In this document: positions 1 to 8,824 of the stretch, piece after piece
Layout of the letters: every line of letters begins with the position of its first letter
How positions within the stretch are numbered: position 1 is the stretch's first letter
Assembly: GCA_014055495.1 (NCBI GenBank)
Contig: WIAG01000027.1
Span: forward strand, 1-46,419
DNA length: 46,419 nt
Direction: 5' to 3'
From: Nitrospira sp. CR1.2
GTDB taxonomy: Bacteria; Nitrospirota; Nitrospiria; Nitrospirales; Nitrospiraceae
Made by a program: the position numbers and the translations under genes
Notes under the pieces: generated by a model
Told to the model about the DNA's origin: nothing
Databases searched by the model: none
What the model saw: the letters and a program-made list of their open reading frames with translations, nothing else

Positions 1-1
1 A

Positions 2-106
2 ACGGCGGCAACATTCTGTCGCCTACCCGATCCGTACCGGCCACAGTCTTACGTCCCGGCATCGCCGGTGGAGCTGGAAGCGCGCGCTTATCGGGTGCTT
101 GCATGA
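2..106 (+). CDS. C-terminal end of an unidentified protein (partial, enters from left edge)
   Basis: An open frame runs from the window edge and stops at TGA 104-106, giving about 34 residues with a plausible protein composition (it ends in ELEARAYRVLA). The other plus-strand frames through this stretch are rich in Arg/Ser and look like non-coding translations. No domain can be recognised from so short a tail, and it could be chance. The call rests only on frame composition and on its position at the edge of the window. Confidence 0.3.
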   Translation, partial: TAATFCRLPDPYRPQSYVPASPVELEARAYRVLA

Positions 107-332
107 TGATCCCGCACGATGTCAGACTTTCGGTCTCCCGACAGCCACGCCGGCGGCCGGTACAAGGAAACCCCAACCACCTAAGTGTAGCAAGAGAATC
201 GTTTTCATCCAGTTCACGCTATAAAGCGCAAAAAATGGTTTGGATAGGCAACAAACATCGTCCCGTGACGAGGCAGGTGTAGGAAAAAGGGCGGGTATTT
301 TTGTGTGAAATGGACGACGGCCGGAATACAGA
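107..332. other. Intergenic stretch with no recognisable gene
   Basis: This stretch lies between the partial frame at the left edge and the 3' end of the truncated flippase pseudogene. Open frames here are antisense or composition artefacts. It is more AT-rich around 180-310. No repeat, tRNA or convincing terminator was seen. Confidence 0.4.
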
Positions 333-898
333 TCAGGGGGCAGGAACTGGAGGCTCTTCGCCCTTTGGGAGCATGGCAAGGCACGCCAACCCAATGGCAA
401 TCCAGACAAATTCCCGAAAGCGCCGCAACAGGGCAAAGGTGATTCCGGTCACATCTCCATATCCGAAAGCCGTCAGCAGCAAGAGATTGCCGGCGTCCTG
501 CGCGCCTAAGCTACCCGGGATGAAGAAGGTGCCCCCTTTGATCAGCACCGCGAGGGCTCCGATTGCCAGCGCCGACAACACTGTCACCGGTTGGCCCAGA
601 CAGAGGATCATGACGAAGACTTCCAGCGCTTCCGCGAGCCATCCCAGGAGAAACAGCCCGGTCGAAAGGAGAAAGGCGAAGCGCTGCGTCGCATAAAATC
701 CGGCGATGGTGCGATCCAAGTCGAGCAGTTGTTGCTCACGCGATTCCAAATAGTGGATGCGCAGGCCGAGGCGCCGCAGCATCTTCAGGATCCACCCGAA
801 CATGCCCTGGCGTTGCACCACCACGAAGGCTCCGATGCCGAACACGAGCAACCCCACACTCACCAACCCTGCCGTGATGGTCTGGCCGGCCGATCCGC
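333..898 (-). pseudogene. 5'-truncated lysylphosphatidylglycerol-synthetase-TM/UPF0104-type flippase
   Basis: The C-terminal ~188 residues are a clear paralog of the intact flippase encoded at 29390-30397, sharing [14 protein letters not shown], the GWLAEALEVFVM segment and GGTFFIPGSLGAQDAGN. Homology stops abruptly at base ~898. The N-terminal half (about 145 residues, including the first membrane segments) is missing. Upstream in the same frame the sequence translates to an unrelated basic peptide that is really an IS30 transposase fragment read antisense. The ORF continuing to 1139 is therefore chimeric and not a real gene. Bases 832-898 are identical over 67 bp to 29901-29967, although the rest of the two copies differ at many positions. 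The copy has lost its start and is almost certainly non-functional. Confidence 0.85.
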
Positions 899-1013
899 AT
901 AGCCCGTGGCAACGCGGCACCAAAGAGAACACCAAGGGCTTATTGCGCCAGTACTTGCCCAAGGGCACGGACTTGTCGGGCAACACCCAGCGCGAGTTGA
1001 ACGCCATCGCCTG
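890..1013 (+). mobile_element. IS30-family transposase remnant
   Basis: The plus-strand frame reads [16 protein letters not shown] followed by [13 protein letters not shown] and then QRELNAIA. This is the characteristic C-terminal part of IS30-family transposases, containing the region with the last catalytic Glu (here in KENTKG). Only about 41 codons remain. The 5' side is fused at ~890-898 to the flippase pseudogene, and the 3' side ends at a stop, 13 bp before the stop codon of the next minus-strand gene. No terminal repeats are visible, so it is a scar rather than a mobile unit. It marks the left junction of the polysaccharide island. Confidence 0.8.
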
Positions 1014-1026
1014 AACTGGCACTTCG

Positions 1027-2574
1027 TCAGAGCAGCGCTGCAAGTTTCTGCCACATCTGCGTACAGAGCTGTTTGGCAAAAATGACGGGAGGGCTTTCTC
1101 GCCAATACCAGACGCGTTCGGGGTGCCTGTCAAAGTCAATCAAGTCCGAATTCCAATCGCCAGAATAAGCGAATCCAATAGCGTGCATGCCGAGCGATAG
1201 TCCCGCCAACCCCACCACTACATACTTCAGCCAGACCCTCTGGTGAATTCGGTCGAGGGCGGGGCCCAGTAAGAAACAGAGGAACGGGGTGCTATCCGCC
1301 AGAAGCCTTGGACCATAGCAAAGCCCTCCCCACCAGCTCCCAAGCATTGCCACAGGAACGAGCAAGAAAAGGGGCGCCAGGCTCAGATACTTCAGAAGCA
1401 CCTGTTCCGGTTCTCTCCAGACCACCACCATGCCAGCCAGCGCACAAAGAAAAATCGGGGAGTAGATGAACAGCCCGCGTGCTGGGGAAAAGAGCACGCC
1501 TGCAAGCCCTTCAAACAGGGGTGTGTTGAACCAGGAAAGATGGTGTCCGACCAAGGAAGAGGGACTGACCACGGTCGCACCAAATCCTGTCTGAAGAGGT
1601 GAGCCAAAGTGCACTGCGTTGTACCACAGAAACAATAGTAGAGGAGGAACACCGGCAATCATGAAACCAATACACTGACCACGATGCTTATGCACAATAT
1701 ACAGTACGATTGGCACGGCCATGACAAGATTCAGTGGGCGACACATAACCGCAACCCCAAGCGGAAGCCCCGCCCACGCACTAAAGACCGGAGTTTCCAC
1801 GCCCCTCACCAAGCAGTACAGCGTGAGCGAGAGAAAGAGTTGGCTCGGCCCATGCTGCCACAAGGCCTGACTATTAAGACTCAGGCAGTTCGTTCCGAAG
1901 GCATAGACGAACGCGACAAACCATGCTACGCGCGGCCTCGTCACGCGGCGTAACGCGAGAAACAAGATGAGCACCGACAACGCCATGATGAGCACAGCTG
2001 CTCGTTTTTCCAGGTCGAACATCCCAGCGCCAGCTCCTTTGAGCACCGGAATAACATACACCGGCAGGGCAAGGATGGCTCCCCACGGTGGGTAGCTTGA
2101 AACCAGGTGACCATTGACAAGCCGTACGAAGTATTGATCCTCATATAGATGGATCGTCGAGGCCCACTCATCAAGATAGAAATCGTGGTCCGTGAGGAGG
2201 CTTACAGGGAGAAAACGTGCAGGGAACGTATCGCCCGTTTCGAAGGTATGCCCATTGGAGTAATACACAGTCACCGCCCCTAGGAATAGCAGCAGCGGAG
2301 ACTGCATTCCTTCGAAAGTCGACCTGGCGCCCCGTCTTTCCTCCAACCAGGCTTTGCTTAACGTGAGTGCAAAGCAGAGGGCAAGCCAGTTTCTCAGAGA
2401 AGTGGCGTGGACATGAATGGGGCCAACTTGCACATCGTAGCCTCCCTGCATGAGGAACAGGACAAGGACATTGGCACAGGTCACATACCATAGCACCAGG
2501 ATGCAGCTCTCGAAACGAGAGGGTGCCTGGGCATCGGTTGGAGCAACACGCTGTAGGAGTTGGCGAAACGTCAC
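1027..2574 (-). CDS. Polytopic membrane protein, GT-C-like (possible glycosyltransferase)
   Basis: This encodes 515 residues with roughly 11-12 hydrophobic segments spread through the whole chain. A large loop after the second or third segment holds acidic and aromatic residues (LLTDHDFYLDEW), where GT-C enzymes of the ArnT/GT39 type carry their catalytic Asp. It could therefore transfer a sugar from a polyprenyl-phosphate donor at the outer face of the inner membrane. It is the last gene of a minus-strand run (deacetylase, methyltransferase, GT2, small membrane protein, this gene), which supports a surface-glycan role. The family assignment rests on topology and the loop motif, not on a diagnostic signature. 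A Wzy-like polymerase or EpsI-type protein are alternatives. Its stop codon lies 13 bp from the IS30 remnant. Confidence 0.6.
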   Translation of the reverse strand: MTFRQLLQRVAPTDAQAPSRFESCILVLWYVTCANVLVLFLMQGGYDVQVGPIHVHATSLRNWLALCFALTLSKAWLEERRGARSTFEGMQSPLLLFLGAVTVYYSNGHTFETGDTFPARFLPVSLLTDHDFYLDEWASTIHLYEDQYFVRLVNGHLVSSYPPWGAILALPVYVIPVLKGAGAGMFDLEKRAAVLIMALSVLILFLALRRVTRPRVAWFVAFVYAFGTNCLSLNSQALWQHGPSQLFLSLTLYCLVRGVETPVFSAWAGLPLGVAVMCRPLNLVMAVPIVLYIVHKHRGQCIGFMIAGVPPLLLFLWYNAVHFGSPLQTGFGATVVSPSSLVGHHLSWFNTPLFEGLAGVLFSPARGLFIYSPIFLCALAGMVVVWREPEQVLLKYLSLAPLFLLVPVAMLGSWWGGLCYGPRLLADSTPFLCFLLGPALDRIHQRVWLKYVVVGLAGLSLGMHAIGFAYSGDWNSDLIDFDRHPERVWYWRESPPVIFAKQLCTQMWQKLAALL

Positions 2575-2690
2575 AATTTGGACTCAGTCAGGTTTTCCTG
2601 TCATTGATCTTCCAGTGGATGAGGCACTGACTTAGTGCCTCACAGCGGACAAGCAGCGACCAACCACCGCCGCGGCCCTTGCGGGATCAG

Positions 2691-3014
2691 CTAGATCTCT
2701 ACGAACACAATTCCGTCAAGGATGCCAGGTATCCCATTTCGATACGCTTCCTTGACCAGCGGCGAGACCGCCGATCGGTCCCCTTGCGCATTCGCATTGG
2801 CACTGACCCAGGTTAAAAAGAATGAGCATGCGCTTAAGAAGTCACCAGGCTGCTGTATCCACGAGAGAGAAACATGCCAGTCTTCTGGCTGGTGATCGTC
2901 CGGCGATGCTCTTCTGTGTTTCCGTAGCCCGGCGGTGATGGATAGAGCAAGGTAGACGCCCGCGCAAAGGGCCACGATGCCCCACTCACCATATCGATGG
3001 ATACTCGTGATCAA
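2691..3014 (-). CDS. Small membrane-anchored protein of unknown function
   Basis: The likely product is 107 residues starting at TTG 3014, which has a good ribosome site (AGGGAG) five bases upstream. The longer in-frame extension to 3110 would overlap the upstream GT2 and lacks such a site. It has one clear membrane segment near residues 11-30 (EWGIVALCAGVYLALSI), a short basic stretch, and then a soluble tail without recognisable motifs. It lies 55 bp downstream of the GT2 gene in the same direction, so it is probably co-transcribed. No family was recognised. Confidence 0.5.
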   Translation of the reverse strand: MITSIHRYGEWGIVALCAGVYLALSITAGLRKHRRASPDDHQPEDWHVSLSWIQQPGDFLSACSFFLTWVSANANAQGDRSAVSPLVKEAYRNGIPGILDGIVFVEI

Positions 3015-3069
3015 ACGTTTCTCCCTCACATGAACTACTGACTCACCTGTACCACAGTGCCTCCACCGG

Positions 3070-4059
3070 TCATCTGAGGTGAAGGGCGTAGGACAACCAT
3101 ACCAAGACAAAGGTGACGCCGCTGTAGATGTAATAGAACCCGTGCATCGGAACTGTCACGGCCGAAAACAACACACCCCTTCGGCGGAGAAAAAAAACAA
3201 ACAGGTCACGGTTCAGAAGCAGAAAGATGCTTGCTAGAAAAAGACACCCGTAGGCCAGCGGGGGAAAAACCGGGGTCAAGGGCAGCATCGCCAGGAAGAG
3301 TCCTGCCACTGCGGCACTGGCTCGATGCGATAATTTTAAATTGAGGTCGTTGACCAATCCCTGCCGCTCGTGAATAAGCCGAGACCAGGGAATGGCACGA
3401 TACAGGATCTCCGCGCGTAAGAGCGACTTCCACCGCCACTCCTTCAAATGAGTTGCCTGAAGACCTTTGTCCAGCCAGATCCGATACCCCAGGCGATGCA
3501 TGCGGTCTCCCAGCTCAATATCCTCGATGGATGGCGTGGGATATTTCTCTTGGTCAAACCCACCGACGTTCACAAAGACATCTTTACGGATAGCCCCACA
3601 TCCCCCCCAAAACGTGGTGGCCCGGTTATTCGCCTGCTGGTGCACATAATGATGCAGCAGATTTTTGTATTGCGAGAGAAAATTCTTAGCCGGCGGGCTG
3701 TCATCGTATGACCCGAAGACCGCTGCCAGTTCAGTATCCTCGATAAACCTTGCAACCACCCGATTGAGCACATCGTTATGCACCACCACGTCGGCGTCCA
3801 CAAACAAGAGAATCTGTCCGGTTGCCAACTTCACTCCTGTGTTACGAGCCGCGCCGGGGCCACTCGGACCTGGACAATGCGCCACCAGAGCACCGTGCGC
3901 TTGCGCAATCGCAACGGAATTGTCCGTTGATCCATTGTCGACGACGATCAACTCATACTCACGATACGACGAGCGCTGAATTCCTGCCAGACATTGACCC
4001 AGACACCAGCCGCCATTGTATACAGGGACGACGACTGACAGAAAATTCTTGTTACCCAT
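3070..4059 (-). CDS. Family 2 glycosyltransferase with C-terminal membrane segments
   Basis: The start is ATG 4059 (MGNKNFLSVVVPVYNG), preceded by GGGAG at good spacing. The frame extends upstream but would overlap the methyltransferase. The GT-A nucleotide-binding motif is VVDNGSTDNS (residues ~39-48), and the DxD metal site is VDADV (88-90). The acceptor-side motifs are FWGGCGAIRKDVF and the catalytic-loop SIEDIELG. Two or three hydrophobic segments follow residue ~245, so the enzyme probably sits on the cytoplasmic face of the membrane and elongates a lipid-linked sugar. The substrate cannot be predicted. The degenerate GT2 at 26327-26895 is a close relative, sharing GSYDD, NFLSQY and the TFWG region. 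Confidence 0.9.
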   Translation of the reverse strand: MGNKNFLSVVVPVYNGGWCLGQCLAGIQRSSYREYELIVVDNGSTDNSVAIAQAHGALVAHCPGPSGPGAARNTGVKLATGQILLFVDADVVVHNDVLNRVVARFIEDTELAAVFGSYDDSPPAKNFLSQYKNLLHHYVHQQANNRATTFWGGCGAIRKDVFVNVGGFDQEKYPTPSIEDIELGDRMHRLGYRIWLDKGLQATHLKEWRWKSLLRAEILYRAIPWSRLIHERQGLVNDLNLKLSHRASAAVAGLFLAMLPLTPVFPPLAYGCLFLASIFLLLNRDLFVFFLRRRGVLFSAVTVPMHGFYYIYSGVTFVLVWLSYALHLR

Positions 4060-4081
4060 CTCGCTCCCCGTCTTGGCTTGC

Positions 4082-5098
4082 TTATTTTCTGCTGGAAAAC
4101 ACCACAACGTTGAAATACGGACCGACCACATACAGGATCAACCGTAGAACAGGAATTTGTTTGGCCACATTGTAGATGGCAAGCTGCATGCGCTGAAAAG
4201 GAGAAAAGTACTGGGCTTCTTCGCAGGAGATAGACGGGAGCAGAATTCGATGGTTGGTAAACAGGCACTTATTCAACAGTCTTCTCAATTCCATGAATGA
4301 CAAGACTTTGATATTTTCATAAGAAATCCCCTTCACGAGCTTGACGTAGCCGTTCATCCACCTTCTTGGTAAAAATCCCACTCCCCACACACGGACATGA
4401 GGCTCCGGGGTCAGACTAAAACGATTGGGAGTTGCCAGGAAGAGCATTCCCTGCTTCGTCATCACGCGACGACACTCCGCCAGAGTGCTTTCTTGACTTC
4501 TCACATGCTCGAGCACATCTTCGGCTAAGATGATGTCAAATCTTGTGCCCGGAAATGGAAGATACTCGGCACAGCAGCAGACCAAAGGTACATTCATCTT
4601 GAGCTCTTCCAGCCTTTTCCTCGCCACGACCAGCCAACGAAACGCAATATCTGCGCCAACTACATGGTCGTATTTTCGTTTTGCAGCCACGAGAAATCCG
4701 CCGGTTCCGCACCCGATCTCCAGTACTCTATTAAACCCGCGGAGCTTCTCGGTCTCAGCTAAGGACTCAATCAAGCTCAGACATTCAGCCCCCTTTTCAA
4801 CTAAAGCGGCCGTGCGTCTAATGAATCGTTCGGCGCGATCCTCCGACACTTCTGGCGTCATCTTCCAATAGAGACGGACCAATCCCATAAAGTCGAGCTT
4901 GTGGTACTGCTCGGCTAAATGCCCGGCCTTCTTGTGATCATCTTCAAAATCAATATAGGGATCAGGGAACACACGAAAATCGGGAATGCCCAGGATGACA
5001 GGGTATTTCTTGGAACATGCCGAGCAAGCATACTCACTTTCTTGAAAACTAAGTACCCCCTTGCACGTTGGGCAACAGAACTCCTCAACCTGCAACAT
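4082..5098 (-). CDS. SAM-dependent methyltransferase with N-terminal Zn-ribbon
   Basis: ATG 5098 is chosen because GGAGGT lies 7 bases upstream; the in-frame GTG at 5107 falls inside that ribosome site. Residues 9-28 form a Trm112-like zinc ribbon (CPTCKG at 9-14, CSAC at 25-28). A class I methyltransferase core follows, with motif I LEIGCGTGG at 126-134, an acidic residue ending strand 2 (VVGADIA), and LAEDVLEHV as the post-I/motif II region. This fusion is common in cell-surface polysaccharide clusters, where it methylates a sugar or a lipid-linked intermediate. It sits between the deacetylase (26 bp gap) and the GT2 (22 bp gap), in one apparent operon. The acceptor is unknown. Confidence 0.88.
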   Translation of the reverse strand: MLQVEEFCCPTCKGVLSFQESEYACSACSKKYPVILGIPDFRVFPDPYIDFEDDHKKAGHLAEQYHKLDFMGLVRLYWKMTPEVSEDRAERFIRRTAALVEKGAECLSLIESLAETEKLRGFNRVLEIGCGTGGFLVAAKRKYDHVVGADIAFRWLVVARKRLEELKMNVPLVCCCAEYLPFPGTRFDIILAEDVLEHVRSQESTLAECRRVMTKQGMLFLATPNRFSLTPEPHVRVWGVGFLPRRWMNGYVKLVKGISYENIKVLSFMELRRLLNKCLFTNHRILLPSISCEEAQYFSPFQRMQLAIYNVAKQIPVLRLILYVVGPYFNVVVFSSRK

Positions 5099-5124
5099 AA
5101 CTTTCACCTCCTGTTTCTATACTT

Positions 5125-5880
5125 TCACGCAAACCATGCTTTGGTCGCCCGCATCGCCCGCCGGACGCCTAAGTACAGATCCATCCCTCTCGTGTCGAGC
5201 GATTCCATCAACCACTGCGAAGAGAGGTAATACATATCCACCCTGGGAAGCAGAGCCGAATCCGCCTCTGACGTGACTTTTCCTAAGATCGTTGAACAGG
5301 CCCCGGTGAAATGCTCCTTCGCGAGATCGACCACCCACGAGGCATACTTCCCGTAGGGATAGGCAAATACCTCTACGTCCCCGCCCAATCGCTCCTGGAT
5401 CGTCTGTTTCGACTCTCGCATCTCCCGCGCCGCTTCATGACGCGTCACGCAGGCCAAGTCAGGATGCGTCACCGTATGGGAGCCAAACTCGATGTGATGC
5501 CGCGCCATTTCCTCGATCTGTGTCCAGGAGAGCAACAACTGCTCACCGACCGGAGATACATGACCAGGCCAGGAATTCTGTTTACCGCAATATCCGGTAA
5601 TCAGAAAGACTGTTGCTGTAAAACCGAGTTCTTCTAGAACAGGAAAGGCTTCCCGATACACGGTTTCATAGCCGTCATCGAACGTCACCACGCAGGTCCG
5701 TTCACGAAAGGGCTGTCCATCTCGCACCAGCCTCGCCGCCTCTGCCAGAGACAGCGTCTGAAACCCCTGCTGATGCAGCCACTCCATCTGCCGCCGAAAG
5801 ATTGATGGAGTAGTCGAGATCACAGACCCGCTGGAATCCAGCGAATGGTAGGTGAGGATGGGAAGCCGGTATGGAGTCAT
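5125..5880 (-). CDS. NodB-type polysaccharide deacetylase
   Basis: This is a 251-residue carbohydrate esterase family 4 protein. The catalytic base and metal site are TFDDGY (Asp68, Asp69) and SHTVTHPDL (His135, His139). A later AYPYGKY motif forms the active-site wall. It would remove N- or O-acetyl groups from a glycan in a metal-dependent manner. No signal peptide is apparent at the start (MTPYRLPILTYHSLD), so it may act in the cytoplasm or on a membrane-proximal substrate, as for several exosortase/EPS-linked DUF3473-like relatives. It opens the leftmost operon (deacetylase, methyltransferase, GT2, small membrane protein, GT-C). Upstream lies the decayed BNR fragment. Confidence 0.92.
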   Translation of the reverse strand: MTPYRLPILTYHSLDSSGSVISTTPSIFRRQMEWLHQQGFQTLSLAEAARLVRDGQPFRERTCVVTFDDGYETVYREAFPVLEELGFTATVFLITGYCGKQNSWPGHVSPVGEQLLLSWTQIEEMARHHIEFGSHTVTHPDLACVTRHEAAREMRESKQTIQERLGGDVEVFAYPYGKYASWVVDLAKEHFTGACSTILGKVTSEADSALLPRVDMYYLSSQWLMESLDTRGMDLYLGVRRAMRATKAWFA

Positions 5881-6042
5881 CTGGCCCTTTTGATCAATGG
5901 AGAAGCACCGTTGCTTCCCACGATCCGCAGTCTCCTCAGCCGTAGAGACATAGCCTCATGGGCTTCGACTGTTCGCCGTAGAAAACCTCGCGAAGTGTCT
6001 ATCTTCTCTCGTGGCTTGGCAACGAAATACGCGCCATTCGTA

Positions 6043-6357
6043 CTAAACCTGGAATCGGCCAATTCGATCGTAAAGCCAGATGATATGCCGATAGTGTGCC
6101 GTTGAAGCCAGCAGCGTCGTCGAAGAGAAGCCGTCACTCCTCGACACATTCTCCTCCGGCGACCAGGTGGAACCCCTGTCGGTTGAGCAGCGGTAGTTGA
6201 TTTCACTGTTGCCGGGGTCCCGCGATCGTGCCATGCAAGGTGGACAAGCCCCCCGCGACAATTAAAGAACTGTGCTGGGAATCGCCTGGCGCATTCGAAA
6301 GGCGGAGGTTCGGCTCCCAGGTCTCTCTCCCGTCGATGGAGCGCAGTAGATGTTCAC
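6043..6357 (-). pseudogene. Remnant of a BNR/Asp-box (sialidase-like) repeat protein
   Basis: Two minus-strand frames carry adjacent pieces of the same repeat. One reads RSIDGRETWEPNLRLSNAPG, the other DPGNSEINYRCSTDRGSTW followed by SPEENVS and AHYRHIIWLYDR. The Asp-box pattern S-x-D-x-G-x-T-W is clear in both. A frameshift near 6210-6235 is needed to join them, another is needed before the first repeat (IYC-RSIDG), and the frame stops at TAG 6043. It therefore looks like a decayed fragment of a beta-propeller protein of the kind seen beside GH or surface proteins. Nothing suggests that it is still expressed. Confidence 0.65.
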
Positions 6358-6359
6358 CA

Positions 6360-7514
6360 TCACTGGAATCCAAATTCATTCAACCACTTCGCAAGCAGGA
6401 CGCCGGTCAGCTGATTACCGATCCGGTTCATGTGACTGTCCGGATAGAAATACAATCGCTCGGCAGAATGGCTTTTCTGGTACGCACGAAACTCCGGCAA
6501 CAAATCCAGGATGGCCACGTGTTTCTCGGCGGCCCAGTCAGCGAGGAAGCGCTGTGGCCTGTCGAGGTCCAGCGCCTCATCGTTGATCCGGTAAGCCTCC
6601 TTCCATTTCGCCAGTTCCCAATCGTAAATCTGCATGCTCCTCGGCTGGACCAGCAGCAGCATTTCGGCGTTGTTTTGCCGACACCATTGATGGATGTCGT
6701 CCAAGGCAGTCCGCGTGCGGGCAAAGGCCTCAACCGTTTCGGGAGGCGGCTGGCGCAGGTGGACTTTGGCAAATTCCCAGAGCCAGCGGTCGACAGCGTT
6801 GAGGCCAGGATTGCTGCGATTTTGCGGCGCAACAAATGTATTCTGCAAATACCACAGCACCTGGGCCAACCGCTGGGCCAGGAGGGAGGTGCGCTTGAGT
6901 TTTTCAATCGCTTCTCGAGCTGGCGAGCTACGCTCGGTGCCGTCCAGCGAACGCCTGACCATCAAACCGTCCTTGATGGTAAACTGTTTCTTGAACCCAC
7001 CCATCTGGACGTCCGTGAAGTCGTTGCCGACGAAAAGCGATACGATCACGAGACGCGGCGCATAGGTTCCGCCGTATTGACGCAGCCAGTGTAGTTGGTC
7101 GGTGGTGCCGGTGCCGGGAATACCGGCCTTGATCACGCGGATGGCCTCCGATCGCAACTGTTCTTCCGCAAGGTAGAGATAAGTCTCCGGCAATTCGACG
7201 CCCCAGCCAAACGCAAACGAATCGCCGAGTGCCAGGATGCGACCTCGCGTGTCGGGCACGGGACTCGGCCGGTCACGGAGTCCCTCGGAATTGATGGCGA
7301 CAGTCACATTCCACTCGCGGGTGAAATGCCGACGGGTGACATTCGGCTTGAGCGACACCTGGTCGTAGGGATCGAGCTGATAGATGTCCATGGACAGCGG
7401 TGAATCGTTCTGGGCAACCAATCGCAGAATCGCTTCGCAGAAGATCAGACTTAACGCCAGAGAGCCTAGAAGGAGTGAGAGATTAACCAGAAGGCTTTTC
7501 CAACGATATCTCAT
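6360..7514 (-). CDS. Membrane-anchored SGNH/GDSL hydrolase-like protein
   Basis: The start is ATG 7514 (MRYRWKSLLVNLSLLLGS). The in-frame upstream extension overlaps the GT4 gene and looks non-coding. The 384-residue product has an N-terminal signal anchor (about residues 7-33) and then an SGNH fold. Block I is LALGDSFAFGWGV with Ser99, block III is LFVGNDFTD, and block V is YPDSHMNRIG with the Asp359-x-His361 pair. All catalytic positions of the family are present. Relatives in polysaccharide loci act as acetylesterases or as AlgX/AlgJ-like O-acetyltransferases on exported glycan in the periplasm. It is the last gene of the nine-to-ten gene GT operon, 53 bp after a GT4 gene. Confidence 0.85.
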   Translation of the reverse strand: MRYRWKSLLVNLSLLLGSLALSLIFCEAILRLVAQNDSPLSMDIYQLDPYDQVSLKPNVTRRHFTREWNVTVAINSEGLRDRPSPVPDTRGRILALGDSFAFGWGVELPETYLYLAEEQLRSEAIRVIKAGIPGTGTTDQLHWLRQYGGTYAPRLVIVSLFVGNDFTDVQMGGFKKQFTIKDGLMVRRSLDGTERSSPAREAIEKLKRTSLLAQRLAQVLWYLQNTFVAPQNRSNPGLNAVDRWLWEFAKVHLRQPPPETVEAFARTRTALDDIHQWCRQNNAEMLLLVQPRSMQIYDWELAKWKEAYRINDEALDLDRPQRFLADWAAEKHVAILDLLPEFRAYQKSHSAERLYFYPDSHMNRIGNQLTGVLLAKWLNEFGFQ

Positions 7515-7567
7515 GAGCGCTGACCGCCTTGCTTGCGAATCAAGCATTTCGCGTTGTGAAGCAAAAT

Positions 7568-8824
7568 TTATACCATGGCATGTTCGGCCCGTTTCCGCTC
7601 GCCGATCCGACTGATGAGCGCCAGATACCGATCGAGATGCTCTTCTTCGGTCCACTGCTTCCGATAGGCCTCATGACCTCGTTTCCCCAGCTCTGCCTTC
7701 AGCTCAGGATTCGTACGCAGCGACTCGATCGCATCGCCCAGTTCATGGCCATTCCGGTAAAGGAGCCCGCCCCCGCTCGTTGTCACCAGTTCCGACAACG
7801 CGCCAATGTCTCTCGCAATCACGGGCGTCTTAAACGAGAAGGCCTCCGCGACCACCTGGCCAAAGGTCTCGTAGCAGAGCGACGGCACGATCACCGCGAC
7901 CGCATGGGCATATAGTTGCCGTAACCGCTCGAATGGCAGGGCCCCAAGAAATGTCACGCGCGGACTGTCCTGGGCGAGGCGTTTTAGCTCAGACTCATAT
8001 TGACCGGTCCCTGCCACCAGAAGATCGGCCTGGTCTTGCTGTGCAAAAAATGGAATTACCTCTTGCAGCCCCTTGAGCTTTTCCAAGCGTCCGACATAGA
8101 GGAAATATGGCAGCTGACCATCCGGCAGGGAAGCGGGCAAGAATTCGCCGCGCTCTTGTTCTGCCTGCCGGCTGGGAACGAACATCGGTATCACCGTCTT
8201 CTCAACATTCAGCCCCATATGTCTGTGTGCATCGGCGGCAAATTGGCTGGGCGAGATCACCGCGTCGAGCTGCCTGAGCGCACGATCCATTATGCCGGTG
8301 TAGCGCCAGAGTTGCGGGGGCTTCCGACAGGACAACTGGCACATCAGGCAGCTCGGCTTCGTGCAGGCCTCCTGGTTGAACTTAAAGAGCACATGCGTCG
8401 GACACAGCAACCAATACTCATGCGTCGTGTACAGCTTGATCGCACAGCCATATTCGAGGACTTTCGGCCCTCCGACAAGCGACACATTATGGTAATGGAT
8501 CACGTCGAACCGGCCCTCGGTAAGAATCCGCTTGATCTTTCCGGCCTTCAAACCGGGAATGCCCAATTGCTGGGTCAGGAGCGGCGACAGGATGCCGGCC
8601 TTGCTCTTGAGGCTGTGCAACGTAATGCGAGGGTGGTTTGGCCACTCGCCGACCGGCTCTGTGGCATGCTGCGCGTAATAGGCATCGCGGCAATGAATCA
8701 CGTCCACGGAATGGCCTCGCTCCGCCAGCAGATTGGAGAAGCGATACACAAACATGCCGTCCCCGCCAAAACTATAGGGGGGATAAAATGTCGTGACCAT
8801 GCAGAACCGCAGCGACGGCCCCAT
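7568..8824 (-). CDS. Family 4 glycosyltransferase
   Basis: The ATG at 8824 overlaps the stop of the upstream GT4 (TGATG), so the two genes are translationally coupled. The protein is a two-Rossmann GT-B enzyme of 418 residues. The N-domain begins MVTTFYPPYSFGGDG, with the gly-rich loop that contacts the donor. The C-domain contains YVGRLEKLKG and the EX7E motif in ETFGQVVAEAF. A cysteine-rich insertion (CTKPSCLMCQLSC) follows the THEYWLLCPTH segment. That pattern occurs in one GT4 subgroup and may bind zinc. It is probably a retaining sugar-nucleotide transferase acting on the lipid-linked repeat unit; donor and acceptor are unknown. Confidence 0.92.
   Translation of the reverse strand: MGPSLRFCMVTTFYPPYSFGGDGMFVYRFSNLLAERGHSVDVIHCRDAYYAQHATEPVGEWPNHPRITLHSLKSKAGILSPLLTQQLGIPGLKAGKIKRILTEGRFDVIHYHNVSLVGGPKVLEYGCAIKLYTTHEYWLLCPTHVLFKFNQEACTKPSCLMCQLSCRKPPQLWRYTGIMDRALRQLDAVISPSQFAADAHRHMGLNVEKTVIPMFVPSRQAEQERGEFLPASLPDGQLPYFLYVGRLEKLKGLQEVIPFFAQQDQADLLVAGTGQYESELKRLAQDSPRVTFLGALPFERLRQLYAHAVAVIVPSLCYETFGQVVAEAFSFKTPVIARDIGALSELVTTSGGGLLYRNGHELGDAIESLRTNPELKAELGKRGHEAYRKQWTEEEHLDRYLALISRIGERKRAEHAMV

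Noticed and set aside
333-1139. 268-residue ORF taken as a complete gene
   Set aside because: Only the part to ~898 is homologous to the flippase; the rest is IS30 transposase DNA read antisense, so the ORF is a chimera of a pseudogene and a scar.
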